NCBI RefSeq assembly: GCF_014192915.1
Contig: NZ_JACHYN010000002.1
Location: 62,001-126,000, forward strand
Origin: Azospirillum sp. OGB3
Lineage (GTDB): Bacteria; Pseudomonadota; Alphaproteobacteria; Azospirillales; Azospirillaceae
Length of the DNA: 64,000 nt
Direction: 5' to 3'
Under the pieces are notes generated by a model. It saw nothing but the letters and a program-made list of their open reading frames with translations, made no database searches and was not told the DNA's origin. Shown in pieces: positions 61,131 to 64,000 of the stretch; positions within the stretch are counted from its first letter, which is position 1; every line of letters starts with the position of its first letter. The translations under genes were made by a program, and so were the position numbers.

Positions 61131-61427
61131 GTGGACGCAACCGACACCCCCGACCGCTACGTCTCCTTCAAGGGCATCGACTGCGAGGGAAACTCCCGCC
61201 GCATCATCGAGCGCCTGTACATGCACATCGACGACCCGGCCAAGACCAACGCCTTCTGGGAACGTTTCCGGGCGAAGCTGGCCGTGGCCGACGATCCGTT
61301 GAAGCGTCAGGCGGACGGGCTGTGCCTGCTCTGCGCCAACGTCTATTACATCTCCGACCTGTTCGAAGAGTACGAGGACGAGGAAGGTCTGGCGATGCTG
61401 CGCCAGCTTGAGGACGAGTGCTGCTGA
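61131..61427 (+). CDS. cowN: CowN, sustains nitrogen fixation in the presence of CO
   Basis: This 98-residue protein starts with GTG at 61131. It has the CowN family features DRYVSFKGIDC, DPAKTNAFWERFRAKL, LLCANVYYISDLFEEYEDEEG and the C-terminal EDECC, with Cys residues conserved in position. CowN protects nitrogenase from CO inhibition and is induced by CO through CooA or RcoM in other diazotrophs. Here an RcoM-like gene lies just upstream, with a repeat triplet in the leader. GTGGGAATT is the only weak ribosome site, so the start may shift by a few codons. Confidence 0.92.
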   Translation: MDATDTPDRYVSFKGIDCEGNSRRIIERLYMHIDDPAKTNAFWERFRAKLAVADDPLKRQADGLCLLCANVYYISDLFEEYEDEEGLAMLRQLEDECC

Positions 61428-61443
61428 CGCCGTGTGGTCGACA

Positions 61444-61499
61444 CGACTCATGGTTTGACCCGACTCATGGTTTGACAAGGCGCGCCGAATCCGTATAGT
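61444..61499 (+). promoter_or_regulatory. rpsD promoter with tandemly duplicated -35 region
   Basis: TTGACA at 61472-61477 and TATAGT at 61494-61499 (16-bp spacing) form a strong sigma-70 promoter. The 16-mer CGACTCATGGTTTGAC is present twice, at 61444-61459 and 61461-61476, so a second -35-like TTGAC lies 17 bp upstream. A transcript would start near 61506, about 105 nt before rpsD. Confidence 0.8.
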
Positions 61500-61610
61500 G
61501 CGCGCCTTCACTCCTGGGAAAGCGGGCGTGCCTCTTGTTTGCGCCCCGTCCGCGGCCTGTTCCGCGGAACTACCGGGACAAAACCAACTCGTGTTCCACC
61601 GAGGACCAAA

Positions 61611-62225
61611 ATGGCCAAGCGTCAACAGTCCAAGTACAAGATCGACCGCCGCCTCGGCGTCAACCTCTGGGGCCGTGGCAAGTCGCCGATCAACAAGCGT
61701 GAGTATGGTCCGGGCCAGCACGGCCAGCGCCGCAAGAAGCCGTCCGACTACGGCCTGCAGCTCATGGCGAAGCAGAAGCTGAAGGGCTACTACGGCAACA
61801 TCGGCGAGAAGCAGTTCCGCCGCATCTACGCCGAGGCCGTGCGCCGCAAGGGCGACACCGGCGAGAACCTGGTGGGCCTGCTGGAGCGCCGCCTGGACGC
61901 GGTGGTCTACCGCATGAAGTTCGCGCCGACCCCGTTCGCCGCGCGCCAGATCATCAACCACGGCCACATCCTGGTCAACGGCCGCCGCCTGAACATCCCG
62001 TCGGCCCAGATCAAGGAAGGCGACACCATCGAGGTGCGCGCCAAGTCCAAGCAGATGGCCCTCATCCTCGAGGCCGCCGCCTCGGGTGAGCGCGACACCC
62101 CGGACTACCTGGAAGTCGACTCCGGCGCCCTGAAGGGCCGCTTCGTCCGCGTCCCGCTGCTGGCCGACATTCCGTACCCGGTCCAGATGGAACCGAACCT
62201 GGTCGTCGAGTTCTACTCGCGCTGA
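61611..62225 (+). CDS. rpsD: 30S ribosomal protein S4
   Basis: The 204-residue protein starts [20 protein letters not shown]. It has [19 protein letters not shown], the S4 RNA-binding domain ([41 protein letters not shown]-type region, about 95-160) and the C-terminus [15 protein letters not shown]. It nucleates 30S assembly on 16S rRNA. In many alphaproteobacteria it is a lone gene outside the large ribosomal operons, as here. GAGGACC precedes the ATG. Confidence 0.98.
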   Translation: MAKRQQSKYKIDRRLGVNLWGRGKSPINKREYGPGQHGQRRKKPSDYGLQLMAKQKLKGYYGNIGEKQFRRIYAEAVRRKGDTGENLVGLLERRLDAVVYRMKFAPTPFAARQIINHGHILVNGRRLNIPSAQIKEGDTIEVRAKSKQMALILEAAASGERDTPDYLEVDSGALKGRFVRVPLLADIPYPVQMEPNLVVEFYSR

Positions 62226-62248
62226 CCGTTCGGCCCAGCCGACACGCG

Positions 62249-62278
62249 AAAGGCCGCGCCTCCGGGCGCGGCCTTTTT
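62249..62278 (+). terminator. Rho-independent terminator of rpsD
   Basis: A 10-bp perfect stem AGGCCGCGCC / GGCGCGGCCT around TCCG is followed by TTTT. Confidence 0.93.
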
Positions 62279-62300
62279 CGTTTGGGCCTTTTTCGTTTGG
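62271..62300. repeat. Perfect 15-bp tandem duplication over the terminator T-tract
   Basis: GCCTTTTTCGTTTGG occurs twice head to tail (62271-62285 and 62286-62300). The first copy includes the right stem base and T-tract of the rpsD terminator. Confidence 0.85.
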
Positions 62301-62359
62301 GATGGGCGGCCGTGGCCGCCGGTGCTACTGTTGTAGAGCACCGGGCGATGGAGACGGCA

Positions 62360-62584
62360 ATGCACATCTCGCGGTTGGCCGCCGACAACAGGGCGTTGAT
62401 TCCCGAGGATGTCTGCGCCGCCTTGGGCTTGAAGGAAGGCGACCCGATCCTGTTTTCCGTGAAGGACGGGCAGGCGGTGATCCGCAAGGCGCCCGTTGTC
62501 GATACCGCTTATCTGAAAGCGCTGGAAGGCGGTCTGTCGGAATGGGCCTCGCCCGAGGACGACGAGGCGTTCGATGATCTTTGA
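62360..62584 (+). CDS. MazE/AbrB-type antitoxin
   Basis: The 74-residue product starts MHISRLAADNRALIPEDVCAALGLKEGDPILFSVKDGQAVIRKAP, which has the swapped-hairpin AbrB/MazE pattern (RL-IP-, LGL--GD-I-F-, --A-I-K). The C-terminus (LSEWASPEDDEAFDDL) is acidic and should bind the toxin. GGAG is six bases before the ATG at 62360; an ATG at 62348 is also possible. It overlaps the toxin gene by 11 bp, typical of a type II pair. Confidence 0.8.
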   Translation: MHISRLAADNRALIPEDVCAALGLKEGDPILFSVKDGQAVIRKAPVVDTAYLKALEGGLSEWASPEDDEAFDDL

Positions 62585-62909
62585 CCGCTGGTCTGCGGTG
62601 GTCCTTCCGTTTCCCTTCACGGATCTTGGCACAGCCAAGCGACGGTCCGCGCTGGTTCTCTCACCGGCGAATTTTCAGCAGGCTCATGGCCACATCCTGT
62701 GCGGCATGGTCACGAGCGCCGCGCACAGCGCGTGGCCTTCAGATGTCGATCTCGTCGCCTATGCCGAAGCCGGTCTGAAGAAGCCTTGCAAATTCCGCTG
62801 CAAACTTTTCACGCTCCAGAACGATCTGGTGCTCTACGGGCTTGGCACTCTGGCCGAGGCCGATCGGCTGACCGTGACCGCGGTGACCTCCGGACTTCTG
62901 CCGCGATAG
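62574..62909 (+). CDS. MazF/PemK-type mRNA interferase toxin
   Basis: This 111-residue protein starts MIFDRWSAVVLPFPFTDLGTAKRRSALVLSPANFQQAH, which is the PemK/MazF N-terminal pattern (VVLVPFPF, K-RPALVLS). VTSAAHS and the C-terminal LGTLAEADRLTVTAVTSGLL are also in place. Such toxins cleave mRNA and are neutralised by the upstream antitoxin. The ATG at 62574 lies inside the antitoxin reading frame, so the two are coupled. Intact. Confidence 0.87.
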   Translation: MIFDRWSAVVLPFPFTDLGTAKRRSALVLSPANFQQAHGHILCGMVTSAAHSAWPSDVDLVAYAEAGLKKPCKFRCKLFTLQNDLVLYGLGTLAEADRLTVTAVTSGLLPR

Positions 62910-62927
62910 AGCTGCCGGCTTTCATAG

Positions 62928-62960
62928 AAAAAAGCCGGAACCCTTGCGGGTCCCGGCCTT
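62928..62960 (-). terminator. Terminator of the Old Yellow Enzyme gene
   Basis: GCCGGAACCC pairs with GGGTCCCGGC (one mismatch) around TTGC; on the minus strand TTTTTTC follows. It can also slow transcription from the toxin gene side. Confidence 0.8.
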
Positions 62961-63001
62961 GAGGTGCGGGGATCGGGGGCAATCCCCGCGGGGGAGAGGG
63001 A

Positions 63002-64000
63002 TCAGGCGTCGGCCGTTTCCAGCGCCGGATAGTCGGTGTAGCCGCGGGCGTCGCCGCCGTAGTAGCTGGCCTTGTCCGGCGTGTTCAGCGCCGCGTCGCG
63101 GCGGAAGCGCTCCGGCAGGTCCGGGTTGGCGATGAAGGGCTCGCCGAAGCTCACCGCGTCCGCGGCACCGGCGGCAAGGGCCGCCTCGGCCTGCTCCTTG
63201 CTGTAACCGCCGTTGATGATGAAGGGACCCTTGAAGATCCGGCGCAGCTCCGCCGCCAGATGCGGGGCGCCTTCGGGCGGGGCCATGTGGTGGCCCGGCT
63301 GGCCTTCGATGACGTGCAGGAAGGCGAGGCCGAAGGGGTTCAGCGCCTCGGCGACGTGGGTGTAGAGCGCCCGGGGATCGCTGTCCGCCATGTCGTTGAA
63401 GGTGCCGGTCGGCGACAGCCGGACGCCGACACGGCCGGGGCCGACGGCGGTGGTCACCGCGTCCACGATCTCCAGCAGGAAGCGCGCCCGGTTCTCCACC
63501 CCGCCGCCGTAGCGGTCGGTGCGCTTGTTCGTGCGGTCGCGCAGGAACTGGTCGATCAGGTAGCCGTTGGCGCCGTGGATCTCCACCCCGTCCAGCCCGG
63601 CGTCGAACACCGCGCGCTTGGCGGCGTCGGCGAAGGCCTTGACCAGACCGGGGATCTCGTCGGTTTCCAGGGCGCGCGGGGTGGGGAAGGGCACGAGGCC
63701 CTTGCTGGTGTAGGACTGGCCGGCGGCGGCGATCGCCGAGGGGGCGACCGGCAGGGCGCCGTTCGGCTGGAATTCCGTGTGGGAGATGCGGCCGACGTGC
63801 CAGAGCTGCGCGGCGATCAACCCGCCCTTGGCGTGGACCTCCTCCGCGATGCGGCGCCAGGCGAGCGTCTGCGCGTCGGTGTGGATGCCCGGCGTGCTGG
63901 GGTAGCCCTGGGCGGTCGCCGAGACCTGCGTCGCCTCGGTGATGATGAGGCCGGCGGAGGCGCGCTGGCCGTAATACTCGGCCATCAGCGGCGTCGGGAC
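63002..64000 (-). CDS. Old Yellow Enzyme family alkene/NADH:flavin oxidoreductase, 3' part
   Basis: The frame is open to the right edge, so the N-terminus is missing (visible start VPTPLMAEYYGQRAS). 333 codons remain. The FMN TIM-barrel motifs are present: LIITEATQVSATAQGYPSTPG, IAAQLWHVGRISH, DGVEIHGANGYLIDQFLRDRTNKRTDRYGGGVENRARFLLEIV and GPFIINGGYSKEQAEAAL. His and Asn in EIHGANGYL are the substrate-binding pair. It reduces activated alkenes or nitro compounds with NAD(P)H (NemA/XenB type). Confidence 0.94.
   Translation of the reverse strand, partial: VPTPLMAEYYGQRASAGLIITEATQVSATAQGYPSTPGIHTDAQTLAWRRIAEEVHAKGGLIAAQLWHVGRISHTEFQPNGALPVAPSAIAAAGQSYTSKGLVPFPTPRALETDEIPGLVKAFADAAKRAVFDAGLDGVEIHGANGYLIDQFLRDRTNKRTDRYGGGVENRARFLLEIVDAVTTAVGPGRVGVRLSPTGTFNDMADSDPRALYTHVAEALNPFGLAFLHVIEGQPGHHMAPPEGAPHLAAELRRIFKGPFIINGGYSKEQAEAALAAGAADAVSFGEPFIANPDLPERFRRDAALNTPDKASYYGGDARGYTDYPALETADA

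Overview
The window is a GC-rich alphaproteobacterial chromosome segment. It most likely comes from the Azospirillum brasilense / A. baldaniorum group. The strongest pointer is a complete ipdC (545 codons) next to gltX and cysS, with a promoter dyad and a TGTCCC element that I recall being described for the A. brasilense ipdC promoter. A cowN gene, which protects nitrogenase from CO, fits a diazotroph. No tRNA, rRNA or CRISPR array was seen.

Layout. 1-2238: the 5' part of a CobW-type GTPase gene, then a complete IS5-family element. 2239-8114: an iron-uptake cluster on the minus strand (fecI sigma, fecR anti-sigma, TonB-dependent siderophore receptor, PepSY membrane protein, small membrane protein) with a Fur-box-like site upstream of fecI. 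8145-16000: housekeeping and electron-transfer genes (phosphoesterase, DUF4170, cytochrome b561 and cytochrome c', aspartate aminotransferase, NhaA, EF-G-like GTPase). 16168-31168: PanE, a secreted Cache protein, Dps with an Irr-type iron control element, DoxX, TrxB, two tandem 2OG-Fe(II) oxygenases, an ELM1-like protein, Lrp, a dienelactone-hydrolase-like protein, GreA, CarB with a terminator-like leader, a PAS protein and MgtC.

31182-42308: DinB, a soluble FtsK-type translocase translationally coupled to a PAS protein, MsrA, a membrane-anchored sigma-70 region-1.1-like protein, a TrmH-type methyltransferase, an SDR, a YqaA protein, cytochrome c, a ModE-type wHTH protein, and aldehyde dehydrogenase with DUF779. 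42568-48568: cysS, gltX, ipdC and two small genes. IpdC, the aldehyde dehydrogenase and an aminotransferase could together supply the indole-3-pyruvate route to auxin. 48646-57157: a FIST protein with a PAS-rich hybrid kinase (NosP/NahK-like), an acyltransferase, a VUT-family transporter, and a CHASE kinase with a stand-alone receiver. 57462-64000: cimA, trmJ, an RcoM-like PAS-LytTR regulator, a 70-residue unknown, cowN, rpsD, a MazEF-type toxin-antitoxin pair and an Old Yellow Enzyme gene cut by the window end.

The most interesting signal is at 59895-61427. The RcoM-like regulator keeps His and Met residues that align with the heme ligands of RcoM. It lies just upstream of cowN. Between the 70-residue ORF and cowN are three direct repeats of a LytTR-type half-site spaced exactly 20 bp apart. 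This looks like a self-contained module that senses CO and protects nitrogenase. Other notable signals are a 140-bp multi-hairpin dispersed repeat upstream of ipdC (a second copy lies at 30264-30403), an Irr box upstream of dps, and a tandem duplication of the -35 region of the rpsD promoter.
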